A stretch of 64,000 bases of DNA from Platycnemis pennipes (GCA_933228895.1 OW121849.1:41262354-41326353); one strand, 5' to 3'. Shown: positions 11,416-23,740, counted from the first letter of the stretch. Notes: generated by a model from the letters alone, not told the origin. Numbers and translations are program-made.

Positions 11416-12562
11416 CATCTACATCTACACGACACCCTGCAAGCCACCACGAGGGTGTGTGGCAGGGGGTGAAGATCACTAATCATGCACTACCAACATG
11501 CAAGCAATTATAGGGTCTCATACCACTAGATTCATCTGCATCTACATAATACCCTGCAAGCCGCCATCAGGGGGTGAATTCTCACCAAACATGCACTACA
11601 TAAAATATGCACTACACTGAGACCCTATAGTTGCTTGTTTGCATGTTAGTAGTGCATGCTTGGTGATTTTCACCCCCTGCCACACGCCCTCGCGGTGGCT
11701 TGCAGGGTATCATGTAGATGTAGATGTAAATTAGATTATCATGTAGATGTAGATGATTATGCATAAAAGAGGTTTAGTATTTATTGATTGTTAGTATCTA
11801 TAGTATTTAAGGTATTAATACATTCATCATGCACTACAGACTACTCTAAAATATTTCCCCTACCTATCCCTTTGCTATGCTGCCTATTCTGTTCTCTTAT
11901 AGTGCGGGGGAAAAATGCCATTTGAATCTATCTGTACGACAATCTATCTCTCTAATCTTATTTATCTGGTCGAATCTAGCGTAATACGCTGGTGTTTTTA
12001 ATATGTGCCTAACATCTTCAGTAAAGCTATTCTCTAATAGATTTAATCTGTATTTTAACCTACACTCTGATGATGACTCCCACCCTAATTCTTGTATTAA
12101 TTCTGAAACACTACTTAACCTATCGTAACACCTTTTAACTAACCTAGCTGCTCTACGCTGCATACTGTCTAGTTCTCTGATCAAACCTAATTCATTCGGA
12201 TCCCATGCACTGGCTGCATACTCAAGGTGGGGCCTAACTAGTGAAAAATAGCATCGCTCTTTTGTCTTCTCATCACATTTCCCAAGTACTCTTTTTATAA
12301 ATCCTAGCTTTCTTTTCGGTTGGCCGCATATTTCCCTAATGTGTCTTCCCCACGATAAATCCTTAGTGACTGTTACACCTAAATAAACTTATGGTTTCAA
12401 CGCTTTCGATCTTCGTGTTATTAATTTTATAGTATCGCTCTATCGAATTATTCCTCCTCCAAAAATTGATAGCTACATACTTTTTAAGGCTAAATTCTAA
12501 CTGCCATTTGTCGCACCACTCTTGAATTGCATCTAAATCCTTGCTAAGCGATTTCCTGTCTT
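11416..12562 (-). mobile_element. Family B LINE, 5' truncated, interrupted by other LINE tails
   Basis: Reverse-strand family B copy. Its hairpin and tail are at 11416-11528. The copy is then interrupted at about 11529-11787 by pieces of other LINE 3' ends, and resumes with GATTGTTAGTATCTATAG and the reverse transcriptase C-terminal part up to about 12562. The coding part (11897-12184, reading IRELDSMQRRAARL... and SVSELIQELGWESSSE) continues upstream with frameshifts to a CDKWQLEFSLKK-like block near 12480-12540. The truncation point abuts TTAATATG. It is non-functional. Confidence 0.85.
11532..11787. mobile_element. nested LINE 3' ends inside the family B copy
   Basis: Two pieces lie here. 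A minus-strand family A-like tail occupies 11532-11600, with a hairpin that has lost part of one arm. A plus-strand family B tail lies at 11612-11730 (GAGACCCTATAGTTGCTTG through the hairpin to TGTAGATGTAGATG), followed by a second TGTAGATGTAGATG block at 11742-11753. The plus-strand family B tail forms an inverted pair with the host's own minus-strand tail at 11416-11528. Confidence 0.75.
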
Positions 12563-13370
12563 AATATGTCAATATAAAAAGAGAGTAATAATCAACTTTA
12601 GCGTGATGTAACTAAAGAATTAGTAATTGAGATATCAATGATTTCATTAATTTTAAAATGATTGGCCATGCCAAGTCTAGTTCCCCAGAATAACATAAAT
12701 ATTCACTTTGACAATCTCACACATCTTTTATGAGGGCTTCAATAGTTTAAAAAATTCAGGAAAGCTTAAATATAAAGAGTAATATTTTGCAAAAATCTGA
12801 GTACTGTTTCTTTTCACAGGGAATGCAGACTTTATATAATATAAAGACAGAACATACGTGGGTAAATTAAAAAAATGCATCACTCCGGCCGGCCGCGTTA
12901 CGCAGGTGGATAATGAGTCATGAACACAGCCAAACGATCGTGGATTCAATGCCCACCTTGTACATAGAAGTAATGCCGTATAATTAAGATTCCATTGTAT
13001 AGCTTTTGTAGTATAGTACCTTAAAACCTGAATGTGCCACACATGCATGGTTTCACGGTAATGACTCCTTCCTGGTGACGATCTTATTCACACTATGTTC
13101 TTTCTTCGGAGAAAATACATTGTACGCTAGTTCGGCAGTATTTTATACGGCAATAACGTTAAAATTCAACTTGTTCATTAATGCTCAAGCTCACATTTGA
13201 AATTTTCGCTGAAATAAATTTTCAACTATCGGTAACTATTTTTCTTGGAACTTAGCCAATTTTTTTTTTTTTTTTAGCCCCTAAGCCGTGACGGAACGGA
13301 GCATCATCCAACATGTGTTCCCTTGAGTCGGTCAGCTTATCTCTCCATCGGAGAGAGACCACAAAACATA
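12563..13370. other. AT-rich unassigned DNA
   Basis: No recognisable gene. The frame at 12728-13048 (minus) has no recognisable domain. A poly-T run of 18 lies near 13259-13276. Confidence 0.4.
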
Positions 13371-13830
13371 ACGTTTCACGTGGCTGGGGCTCCTGAATTC
13401 GAAGCCAGAATACCGAGTGTTTGAGAAGAAAGGAGAGGGCATGCGGGAAGGTAGGGAGAAGTAGAAATAAAGAGAAAGAGAAGGATGTGGGAGCGGGAAA
13501 GACAGAAGAGGCGATCCCGAGATAGCTTGTTGCGTCACGTAGATTGGGTTAAGCAGTCACGAGCAGCACCGTTAAAATGCACGCAACACGCCACCCGCTC
13601 TCCCCCTCCCACTTTCACAACCCCTCCCCCGCACCGTGACTCTTGAAACCACCCCTGCCGACCTCCCTCCCTCCCTCCCCACCCTGGTCGGCCCTCCTGC
13701 GGTCGGTCACGTTACGTTAAATGGTCACAAACGGACCTCCTCGGAGCACCACGGTTCCGTTACCGGAGTTGACACTTATATTTCCGTCGCGATGACTGGA
13801 TATGCGGAAACGCTTCTCCTCGTTTTTTTT
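13371..13830. other. purine-rich then pyrimidine-rich GC island
   Basis: The plus strand is purine-rich at about 13420-13520 (GGAGAGGGCATGCGGGAAGG) and pyrimidine-rich at about 13595-13690 (CCTCCCTCCCTCCC), with CpG-rich sequence after. Frames here are compositional. The same purine/pyrimidine pairing is seen in other islands of the window. Confidence 0.4.
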
Positions 13831-15780
13831 TAAGCCGCCCGACATGAAAACAAGCAAAACAAGGCTATAAAACATCAAGAGAGACGGTCAAAATGAGAGG
13901 AAAAAACAAAGAGGCATCACAGATGCTCCGGTAACGGGAACGTATTCTTCTTGCCTGAGGTGGGCAGAAACTGAAGCGATTCCGCCTCGGTTAAGCGCAC
14001 GGGATTGATGCATTACCTCACGAAATTGGCGTAGTTGCGAAAGAGAAATAAGGTTACGAAATCTCCTCGCCATCTTCGGTGATATGTCTTTTAATGCAAG
14101 GAGGAAAAATAAAACTCCCATAGAAATTAGGCATCGATAAACATTCATGTACAAAAATTCCTTCGATGCCTCATTCATAAAATTATTTGTAAACTATAAA
14201 ATACTGTGGTATCGACACTGCACGATATATTCACCGCTAGATTATGTTGTTTTTTTCAAGGCAATAGCGTATTGTCAATTAATTACGGTGAGCATGTGAA
14301 TAAACAAATAGAAACTAACATTTTACAATAGATGTGTGGATGTACTCCTTAAGGCTACCCTGATGTGATAAACATTATGTACTGATAAAATTAATGACAA
14401 TGACTTGGAGAGTGTGCTCTCCGAGAAAGAATTTATATATACTCTAGGGTAATAAATTATGCACTTGAGTGAAGGCATTATATCCAATGGTATTCGGGTA
14501 TTTTCAAGAAGCAAAGAAGCATTTCTTGGCACAAATTGAAAGTTAAAACTTTTTCAACATATAGCATTGCAATACTGGATAATTTTGCTAAAAAGGCGAT
14601 CAGCCTACGCTTGAAATAATGAATCTAATATTTTACACCCATTATCCTCGACATCAAAAATATTATCACTTTTAGGCCTTAATTTTGATTAAATAAAATA
14701 TTTACGTATTCTGAATACAATAATAATACAACTTTCCGAAGGGTAAGAGAAATGTTAGATTAGCAGTGTAGAGTGTAATTTATCCATGTCATTATTCACA
14801 TTGTATTTAGAAGTAATCATGCTAAATACTACTTCAAATGCCTATTACTTCCCTTCCACATTCGCTTGGACATTCAATGGGAATGAATCATAATAATTAA
14901 TGTTTTCTGGATATAATAATCATCAGATGTGAGGCATTGTTCTCATACATTTCTTTACAAAGAATAATTGGAAAAGGAAATTCAGCTGAAATTACAAGTG
15001 GGCGCGGTTCAATACGATAGGGGATACTCATCGTTATTCTACCAACATATGTTAGTAGACACTACCTGCCTGCTTTTCTTTACCAATAGGAATCATCTTC
15101 AACCATGTCCACATTTCTTTCATGTAACTCCTTTAAGAATGTACATATATTCTACCTGCTATTTAAAATATGTTTCAGTGTTTTTCATAGTGGTTTTGCT
15201 AAAACTGGACAAAGCATTCGACAATGAGATTTTGATTTATTATTATAGTCATTGTTTCTCGATGTGCATTAATATAAAATAAAATGTTCTTCAAGTACGA
15301 TGAAATCATTTTATTCTTCTAACATTTGCTAAAATTTTAACAACTATGAATTGAAAAATTATTCCATTTTAAGTAAGTTAAAGTCAGCATATTTGCCCAT
15401 ATTTTCCTCTCAAAGAAACTTTGACCAAAATACGCTAAAATAAGCAATTAGCCTTTACTCAAAATATAATATTTACGTACTTTGAAGAGCTATGTTCATT
15501 AAGTTGTTGAATTAAATATTATATGGGCAAATATCATATCTTTTATGCGATCAAAAGATTTAGAGAAATCGAAAATAACGCCGAGAGTCCCAAAATTAAC
15601 TGTTCGTGCGCGTATGAAACACAATCATTGATTATCTTGCATTCATGTGCTGCTGGCTGGACGGAAGGGCAAAAAAAAAATTCACTGGTTGATGAGTCCT
15701 AGATCAGAACATTTATCTGAGAGAATCAGTTAAGAGTTAAAATCAGATTAATTCACATTGATTTACATTTTTCTTTCGTA
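13831..15780. other. AT-rich unassigned DNA
   Basis: Contains short frames at 13888-14178 (minus), 14323-14532 (minus) and 14968-15282 (plus), none with a recognisable domain. No repeats recognised. Confidence 0.35.
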
Positions 15781-15829
15781 GGATAGTACGCACAATGCCC
15801 CTCCTACTTCGACCCAAACGTGGTCTGAG

Positions 15830-16860
15830 GTCTGCACTGTATCCGTGGGAGGCTCGCCGACGATAAACAACAGGCGCACTCCTCCGACCGAGTTCGAGGA
15901 TCAGGAATTACTGCGCTTGAATATGCATTCGCGACCGCTTAACGGGACCAAGACCTCTCTTCGGGACACGGACGAGAAATGAGAATCAACGGAGGCGGAG
16001 AACGAAAAGGAAAGAAGAGAGAGTGTATGAGAAATTGAGAAAGGGAAATAGACAGAGAGAGGAAAGAATCGGGGCGGTACATAAACAAAACACACGCTAA
16101 GTTTTCTTTGCTATCGGGGCAAAAACAGTGTGACGCATCCTTGGCCGCTAAAAACTTACCCTACATCCTCCCTGCAGTGCGAAGTCGACGACTTCTTCTC
16201 TCCTGCCCCCTCCCACTTCGCCCCACAACCCACCCCACCCCCCAAGGCTCTGCTCCCCCCCTCAACCCTTCACCGCTGAGTCTCGCTCCTTGCTTTGGCC
16301 CAGTGATCCAAAAGTACAGTTATTCCGGCGGCGGCCGGGAGAGAATGCAGGATGCGGGGTGGATGTGGGGGGAGTGAGGGGGGAAGAGGTGACGGGGGTG
16401 GCCGTGGAGGGGAAGGGAAAGGGGTCCGAATGGGATGCCACTACCAGGGGGGAGTGGGGGAGGTGTTCGGGGCACGCATTGTCATGGGAGAAAAGGTTAG
16501 GGGGGGAAGGGGTGTGGATAGAGGGAGGGCAAAAGCTTCGAGAAATGCGGAAGGACCGCGGGGACTTGAGGGTCGGGGGCTCAGCCGTTCTGTTCCCGGT
16601 GACCCATAAACAAAAGGGGCGGCTCCTCACGTGGGGGAGCGAATGACCGCTGCCTCGGCACACGGGGCCGGACCCTTCTCGGGCAATTGGTGTTGCAAAA
16701 AAGACCGCCGATGGCCGTCGCGCTAATGGACGCGCCCGAAAGCACGATGGGGTGGGGAAGGCTTGGGCGTCCGTAAAGAAGTTAAAGTCGCGACGATCGG
16801 AAAAATTCAAAGTGGTAGAAAACAGCGCGAAATGTCCCTTCCAACCCGAGAAAAAGACAA
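15830..16860. other. GC/CpG-rich island with strand switch
   Basis: The plus strand changes from a C-rich pyrimidine block (about 16195-16270) to a G-rich purine block (about 16335-16530) across ~70 bp, then to a CpG-rich part (16550-16830). The G-rich block has several GGG runs that could form quadruplexes. A 203-codon minus-strand frame (16262-16873) crosses it but is Pro/Ser/Thr-rich low complexity and most likely spurious. The role is unknown. A CpG-island promoter is possible. Confidence 0.45.
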
Positions 16861-16869
16861 TTTCACCCT

Positions 16870-17785
16870 GCATCCATAAGTATGAGATCAGGAAATATGT
16901 TTTGCAGTCGAAACCAGTCTCATGAAATGTCCCGAGAGGAGGAATTTTGTAAAACTTGAAGTAATTTTATCTTATTAACGCAAACCTAGAGTTTTAAATA
17001 GCACAACGCTCCAGGTGAGGATACAAATCGCATTGGTGGAAAAAACGTAACCGATCTGCAATCGCCATGTATCTGCAAACTTACAGTATGCATCACTATT
17101 ACGGAATAAACTGTGCGGGAGGTGAAATTAACTCGAAAATTGGGAGTTTTGAACGATAAAATCTGATAAAATTTCAAACACCATTGTAGTGAATTATTAA
17201 TTTTCACACTCATGCGTTAAATTACATAAGCAATATTAAATGGAAAGATAGATGCTACTTGAGGACCATCTTCCCAGGGAAATCATTAAGTAATGCATCC
17301 AGTTCTACGCAGAGTAAAAAAATAATTCCATCATTTATTTTTGGAGAGTTGGATGTCGTAATCGTTGAACTAAAATATTATCCCCGTGATGCATAACATA
17401 ATTAGTAATTATTTAACTAAAGAGCTTATTTACTTCTTAGCTGACGAGTAGCATACTGAATGATCGTGGGTTTCAAACTTTAATTACCTACTGTCCATAT
17501 TTATCGATTGAATTCTATAAGCATATGCAAAACTTTGGCACATTCAATCTCACCTCCCTCCCAAAGCATATAATTCGATGTTTTGTTCGGTTGTTGATAC
17601 AAAATAGACTAGTGTACATAAGAAGTAGTAAAGAAAATAAATAAATGTTTACGCATTTACAATTTACATTATCTTTATTAGTCATATATATGCACGACAT
17701 AAAAGAAACACTCATGTGTCTTGTCGCCAGCCATACTTTTTACTTAGTCGTTTATGTATGTACGTTGTCTCCATAAGGGTCGGCA
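16870..17785. other. AT-rich unassigned DNA
   Basis: Short frames at 16986-17213 and 17515-17715 (minus) show no domain. No repeats recognised. Confidence 0.4.
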
Positions 17786-18296
17786 AGGTCTGGAAGATCG
17801 GCAAGATTTGTAAAGGGAAGATACGATAATTATATTAGCGTAACCAGTCTATTATATGAATTAAAATGGGAATAATTGTCAGATCGCAGGTTGAAATTTA
17901 GACTTAATCTATTAAATAAATTCCAAGACAATATTTTCAGTGATGACGTTAAAATTATTTTGCGAACCACCACCTTACAATGGCAGACTGGACCATAATC
18001 ATAAAATTAGAGAAATTGATTGCCGAACTGATAAATTCAAAATGTCCTTTTTCTCTCGTACAATCAGAGATACGAATAACGGTAAATATGTCCAATCGGA
18101 GAGTAGCAATGGATAGCATTGGTAGCTGCATGTTGGTATGAGTGCTTAAAGCTAACCCTACTAACAGAATGTTTTTGCATGTTTGCTTTGCAATTTATAT
18201 CTTTTGTAAATAGTGAAGTTCTGACTAGTATATTAATACTTTTTCTTTTTTATGCATGATATGTAGTGCATGTTTGGTGAGAAATCACCCCCTGCC
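17786..18296 (+). mobile_element. Family A LINE 3' fragment, left part (split by hAT)
   Basis: It starts in the reverse transcriptase C-terminal domain (ATCGGCAAGATTTGTAAAGG, also at 28005) and continues through the family A 3'UTR to GAAATCACCCCCTGCC. There the hAT element interrupts the terminal hairpin. The remaining hairpin arm and tail resume at 21641. The coding part is frameshifted. Confidence 0.92.
18289..18296 (+). repeat. 8-bp target-site duplication, left copy
   Basis: CCCCTGCC immediately precedes the first base of the hAT element. It is identical to 21633-21640. Confidence 0.93.
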
Positions 18297-21200
18297 CAGG
18301 GCCAGATTTCTAAATAGGCTGAAAATGCTGCAGCCTAGAGCGGCAAAATTTAAGGGGCGGCACTTTGGCAATTTACTAAAAATTGAAAATATACATTTCG
18401 ATTATTTTAATAACAGATACTTCTTTAGACGTATCTTTGATATGTAGCGTATTGATTTACGGAAAGGAAATACGTTTATTCTTTCATAGTATAATACGAA
18501 TTTACTCTACATAATGTTGTTGCACATTTTTCGTGTAGTGTAATTTGGTTTGACAACACTGCAAGGCGCAAGCACCGTGATTCGATCTGAAAACACTGTA
18601 AGCCCAGTCAGTGTCACTACGCTGTTACAACAAACCTTCTTAACATCTCTTGTTTACGTTTCGGTAAAACATTGTGTCAATCGGTGATGAACAACGGTAA
18701 TTTTTTTGTGGTCTGCTCCTCCTGTGTAGTTTTGATTGTTTTGTGATTACTGGCTTAAATTATTCAAATAAAGAAATAACAGTTCAAAAAAGGATACTAC
18801 TATGAGTGACAATAGAAAGAGACTCAGTGGTGCTGACAATGAGTACAAAATTGAAACTTCAAGAAAAAGGACTTGTTCTGAAACAAAAAAAAACAAGATT
18901 TGTTTTTTTAAACTAATGTTTCGCCAGTGGAAGAAAAAGAATGATAATGAAAAAGAAGGGAAATCAGAAAGTGCTAGTGGCAGTGCTGATGTTTGTGATG
19001 ATTCTGTAGTGAGCGACTATGCTTTCACTGGACCAAGTTGTTCCAGACAGCTGTGTTACCAGAACCTACTGCAATAGAAGTAAGTGCGCAAACATTAGGT
19101 AACAAATTAGATAAGGATCCAGCTTCGTGGATCTTAAGCAATGTTACTAGAGATTTAATAGCAAAAAATGGCTTTGACCAAAACATAGACTTAGATTTCA
19201 CTAACCGCGTAAGAGTGTACAAAGATCAAAAGAAATATTTGACTAAATATCTCTTTAAACGAAAGTTAAAAAATAGAGAAGTTCATGTAAGGAAATGGAT
19301 GAATTTCTCCAAAAGTAAGTGATCAGTTTTTTGTGGACCTTGTTTAGCGTTTAACAGCAAAGAAAGATCACAATTTGACGATAAAGATGGTTTCAAAGAC
19401 TGGAAACATGGAGAATATCGGGCATGTCACCACGAAAATTCACCAATAAAAAAATTGCAATAATTACTCTAAAATCAAGAGGAATTTCTCTTAACCGTGT
19501 TGACAGTATGCTTACACAACAACTAGACAAGGAAAGACACTACAGCAGAAATGCTTTAACAAGAGTTGTAGCGGCCGTTAAGGCCCTGACATCAAGAGGT
19601 CTCGCTTTGAGAGGTGACAATGAGGTTATTGGTTCTAATAGGAATGGAAAATTTTTAATGCCTTTAGAGCTGATATCCGAGTTTGATCCATTCTTAGCAA
19701 CTCACATCGAAAAATATGGTAATTGTGGTAGTGGCAATACAAATTATCTCTCTTCCAAGACTTGCGAAGAGGTACTTGAGTTAATAGCTCAAAATGTTAG
19801 GCAAGTAATTCTGAAGAGTTGAAACAAACTAAATACTTTGCTCTCATCATAGACTCGACCCCAGACATAACACATGTAGACCAGTTAGTCCTTGCTGTTA
19901 GATACGTTACAAGTGACGGTGCGCCGTGTAAAAGATTTCCTAATTTCATTCCATCAGTGGGTCATAAATCAGAAGAAATGTTCAAGAGTGTGATGAATGA
20001 GCTCGAAAATCTGAAAATAAACATTGATGATTGCAGAGGACAATCGCTTGATAACGCTTCAAATATGACCGGTGTTTACAATGGTCTACAAGCAAAAATA
20101 AAGGTTAAAGCTCCTTTAGCTTTATTCATCCCATGTGCGGCACATTCCCTAAACCTTGTTGGATCGTCTGCTGCAGAATCTTGTGGAGAAGCGTGGAAAT
20201 GTTTCATGTTGCTTCAGGAAATATATGTATTTTTTACGTGCTCCAAAAAGCGATGGGAATGTTCAACAAGCGTTATGGATACATCGTATCAGGAGAAGAC
20301 AATTAAAAGTGTGTCATACTCGATGGTCAGCTAGATATAATGCGTGCCAAAGTTTACGAGAGTCTTGGGAAGAAGTACACATTGCTTTGACAGAAATTTC
20401 CAATGACTCAACAGAAAAAGCAACAACTAGATGTTAATCCCAAGGAATCCTTCGAAGATTAGAAAGGTTTGAAACCGCTTTCATGGTATGTTTCTGGAGC
20501 ACCGTACTTCATGGAATTCATGAAGTTAGCAAAGCCATGCAGAGTGAAAATGTAGATGTTTTATCGGTGACAGATTTGTGTGGTTCTCTGGAAGAATATT
20601 TCGTGGAACAGAGAAACCATTTTGATTACTTCGAGAAATTGGCTATGGATATAACCAAACCTACATCTTATGAAAAACACAACAAAAGATAACTAAAAAG
20701 AAAATTTTGGACTGACGAAGACCGAAGTGGTGAAGTAAACTTTACCGGCAGTGATTATCTTAAAACAAATACGTTTTTACCAGTTATAGACTCTTTCGTT
20801 TGTAAATTTAAGAAAAGAAAAGTGGCCTATAACGTGTTTCAAGACAGATTTTACTTCTTAACTCAGTTCTGTGATAACAAGACTGATAAGAGAGACATGG
20901 AAGAGAAACTGAGAAAGAAGGCGACCAATCTTTACAACATCTACACAAATTATTTGGATTCTGATTTTACTGAAGAGTGTCTTCCAAAAGCACTGTGCTG
21001 TGGGGATTGATCAACCACCTGGAAAATCGTTGCAAGAAATTTTGAAATTTCTAAGATTTAACTCCCTAGAAGATGTTTACCCACATGTGGACATCGCTTT
21101 AAGGATAAGTTTGTGCATACCTGCTACGAATAGCGCTGGATTGTAGTTTTTCCTGCTTTTAGAAGAGTTAAGAATTACCTACGAACTAGTACTTCTGAAC

Positions 21201-21632
21201 GAAGGTTAAACTCACTTTCTTTAATGTGTATTGAGGCAAATACAACAAAAACACTTTCATATGAGGACATTATTAACGAGTTTGCCATTAAGAAATCTCG
21301 TAAGAAAACTATATTGTTTTGAACATTTACGAAAGTATAGAATGTACTTAAGCCCAAACATTCAACTATATTGTGTTTGTACAATTATTCATGTTTGTAT
21401 TATGGTAACCTATTTAACATCTATCATTTTAATGTCAACAAACAAACCGGTAATAAACTATTTTTATGTGGTTTTAGTTTTAATCTTCGGCACAATTTTC
21501 TTTGAATGACTGAATCTATCATTTGTTGTATGAAAGGAATACATAATATGTATAACAGATGAGTCTCTAAAAAGGGGGGGGGGCGGCAAATGGATTTAGC
21601 CTACAGGTGGCATACTCCTAAATCCGGCCCTG
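18297..21632 (+). mobile_element. hAT-superfamily DNA transposon, 3336 bp
   Basis: Boundaries are set by terminal inverted repeats (left CAGGGCCAGATTT, right end read in reverse CAGGGCCGGATTT, 12 of 13 matching) and by a perfect 8-bp CCCCTGCC duplication outside them, the size typical of hAT. Inner GCGGCAAA blocks near both ends (about 18340 and 21583) extend the similarity in opposite orientation with gaps. The body holds one broken transposase gene in the same orientation. It sits in the 3' hairpin of a family A LINE, so it is younger than that LINE. The many transposase lesions show it is dead and old. Confidence 0.93.
18802..21322 (+). pseudogene. hAT transposase, ZMYM1/TTF-type, broken
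   Basis: The coding sequence is recognisable across three frames. Block 1 (18802-19074) is a Lys/Ser-rich N-terminus starting MSDNRKR. Block 2 (19038-19430) contains a TTF-type zinc finger, CGPCLAFNSKE...W..H, after an in-frame TGA at 19320. Block 3 (19424-19819) is the DUF4371-like region. Block 4 (19819-20240) is the RNase-H core, with FALIIDSTPD supplying the first Asp, DDCRGQSLDNASNMTG the second and PCAAHSLNLVG the Cys/His motif. Block 5 (20156-21007) has LKVCHTRWSAR. The last part (about 21070-21322) is the C-terminal dimerisation domain, YPHVDIALRI then KNYLRTSTSERRLNSLSL. At least four frameshifts and several stops inactivate it. Known role: cut-and-paste transposition. Confidence 0.9.
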
Positions 21633-21640
21633 CCCCTGCC
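21633..21640 (+). repeat. 8-bp target-site duplication, right copy
   Basis: CCCCTGCC follows the last base of the hAT element and restores the LINE hairpin sequence on its right side. Confidence 0.93.
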
Positions 21641-21685
21641 ACACACCTTTGTGGTGGCTTGCAGGGTATATTTAGATGTAGATGA
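21641..21685 (+). mobile_element. Family A LINE 3' end, right part
   Basis: Continues the LINE interrupted at 18296: ACACACCTTTGTGGTGGCTT, GCAGGG and TAGATGTAGATG. With one CCCCTGCC copy removed, the hairpin is complete. Confidence 0.92.
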
Positions 21686-21899
21686 GAAGGGTATTTTTGT
21701 TCCGTTACGCTAAAACAATTTCTTTTAACTTAAGTTATAAGCAAACAATATGTTTTAACGTAAACTAAGTATGCGAAGTAATAAGTCAGTATCCTATCGG
21801 CTGATACCTTATCCATTGCATTGTATTCGTTGCGAAAAAGGAATGTTGACAGTGGAAGTAAGATATTATAGGATAAATAATAAGTTGCATTTCCGCATA

Positions 21900-22205
21900 C
21901 CGGGCATTAGGGGCGTGGGTTCGTCCCGGAGGGCTGGCCTGTCCTGTGTTTCGCGACGGGCGGACTCTCGGTCCCTGTCCGAGGGAAGGGGGGGAGGGCG
22001 TGGAAGGGAGGGTCGGGCCCATCCCCTCTTGGCGACATCCTCACCGCCCACTCCCTCCCTCCCACTCGGTGGATAAATGCCTGTCCGCCTCTCGGTGCCG
22101 TTTAAAGTTCGCCGACTGCAAACAAACGCCCGCGCAACGCGCTCGGGGTCACGTGACACAACATCCGCCCTACGCCCGCCTTCCATCCCTCTAGTAAACG
22201 CCCTC
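21900..22205. other. GC/CpG-rich island
   Basis: CpG-dense DNA with GGGAAGGGGGGGAGGGCG, a CACGTG E-box near 22150 and several CGCG sites. The overlapping frames are compositional. A regulatory role is possible but unproven. Confidence 0.4.
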
Positions 22206-22387
22206 TGAAGCAGCGGTTGTTTTGCCTACACCCATTGAGTTTTCAAAAATTGATCTCGAACTATGTAGCAAAAATATCGAAATACTCTACGCGTAGGCAG
22301 TTATCGAAGTACTAAGGAACCTTTTAGTATTTATACTTAGTTACTTACTTATATTTATAATTTAGTTTTTCAATTATGAAGGGAGAG

Positions 22388-22628
22388 GATATTACTGACT
22401 ATCGCGAGAAACACATACCAGACTTGATATAACTGGGTAACGAAGTAAGGATGACTAAACATTTTTTGCAATATTACCTCTAGAGCCTGGAAGTTCTAAT
22501 CTGCTTGAGATATTACTGACTATCGCGAGAAACACATACCAGACTTGATAAAATTGGAACGAAGTAAAGATGACCAAACATTTTTTGCAACATTACCTCT
22601 AGAGCCTGGAAGTTCTACTCTGCTTGAG
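22388..22628. repeat. 121-bp tandem duplication
   Basis: A unit starting GATATTACTGACTATCGCGA occurs at 22388-22508 and again at 22509-22628, with about ten differences and a small indel. It is non-coding. The moderate divergence points to an old local duplication. Confidence 0.9.
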
Positions 22629-22629
22629 G

Positions 22630-23485
22630 TGATAGTGCTTTTACCGCTGGGTTAATGGAATTAGAGATAATCGGAGCCTAATTTCCCACCGTTTATGTAG
22701 GGGATCATAATAATGTAAATTATCAATTGCTTTGATCTTTCTCCAGCTCATTTTATCCTCCAGCTCATCTCCAGCCTTCCATCCGCGTAGCACTTGAACA
22801 CAAGGCATCCGCCTTGAGTGTTTTAACTCACACTTAATTGGGGAATATAAATCAATCAGGACATTTAAAGAAATTCCGTTGTTTCAGGCGTGACTCCATG
22901 GAATTTGCTTAGGATATTGAATGATAAACAGTAACTTTGTAATTCCACATGTATTTATTGCAATTGCTGCTTCTCATTCAATTTAAAGAAATGCCTGTCT
23001 TATCAATAATTATTGCAATATTTTTAAGAGACTAGACGTTTAGCTGCGCTTGCCTCGTGAATGCATGCCTAACATATCTCTTGATAGTAGTTCCATTATT
23101 CATCTTTGTTCCTCTTTGTTACTTGTAGATAATGCATGCATGGACTAGTTTTTTGGTAGGATAGATGTACTTACGTGTCATTGGAAATCTTTTTCCCGAA
23201 CGTCACTGCTCCTTCCAATATTTTCTGCAAAGAAAATTAAAACCCAAATTATCAATTCAGCATTATTTACTCTTGTATCTAAATGGCATATTAGGTGGAT
23301 AATATATAGAAAATAAGCACACTAAGTAGTCTCCAAACATGGACTTAAATAGAAAGAACTTAGGGGGCATAGAAGTTATAAGACACAAAAATAAATAATT
23401 ATTGCCTAATAAAACGAAAAAGTAACGATTGCCAAATTCCGGTAGGCAAATAACAGTATCTTGCTTTACGAAATATAATGAGAAC
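22630..23485. other. AT-rich unassigned DNA
   Basis: No recognisable features. The frame at 23263-23493 (minus) lacks known motifs. Confidence 0.4.
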
Positions 23486-23487
23486 GT

Positions 23488-23740
23488 ATACATCTACATC
23501 TACGCACTATTCTCCAAGCAGCCACAATGGCGTGGGGCAGAGGGTCAAGATCACCAAACATGCACATGTATTTACCTATTATGCATGTGTCAGTAATGCT
23601 AATACACGAATCAGGCACTACACATTGCTACAACAATATTTCACCGACCTATCCCTTTACTATTCTACCAATCATTTACTCTTATAGTATGCGTTAAAAA
23701 TGACATTTTGAATCAATCGCTGCAACAATAAGGACCAAAT
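23488..23740 (-). mobile_element. diverged family B LINE 3' end
   Basis: The CATCTACATCTACG tail, a mutated hairpin (CTCCAAGCAGCCACAATGGC) and later family B blocks are recognisable (ACCTATCCCTTTACTATTCT, CTCTTATAGTATGCG). It is more diverged than other copies, so probably older. Confidence 0.7.

Noticed and set aside
16262..16873. 203-codon minus-strand reading frame
   Set aside because: It lies in a GC-rich, stop-poor island, is Pro/Ser/Thr-rich low complexity, and overlaps plus-strand frames of similar quality. No domain is recognisable.
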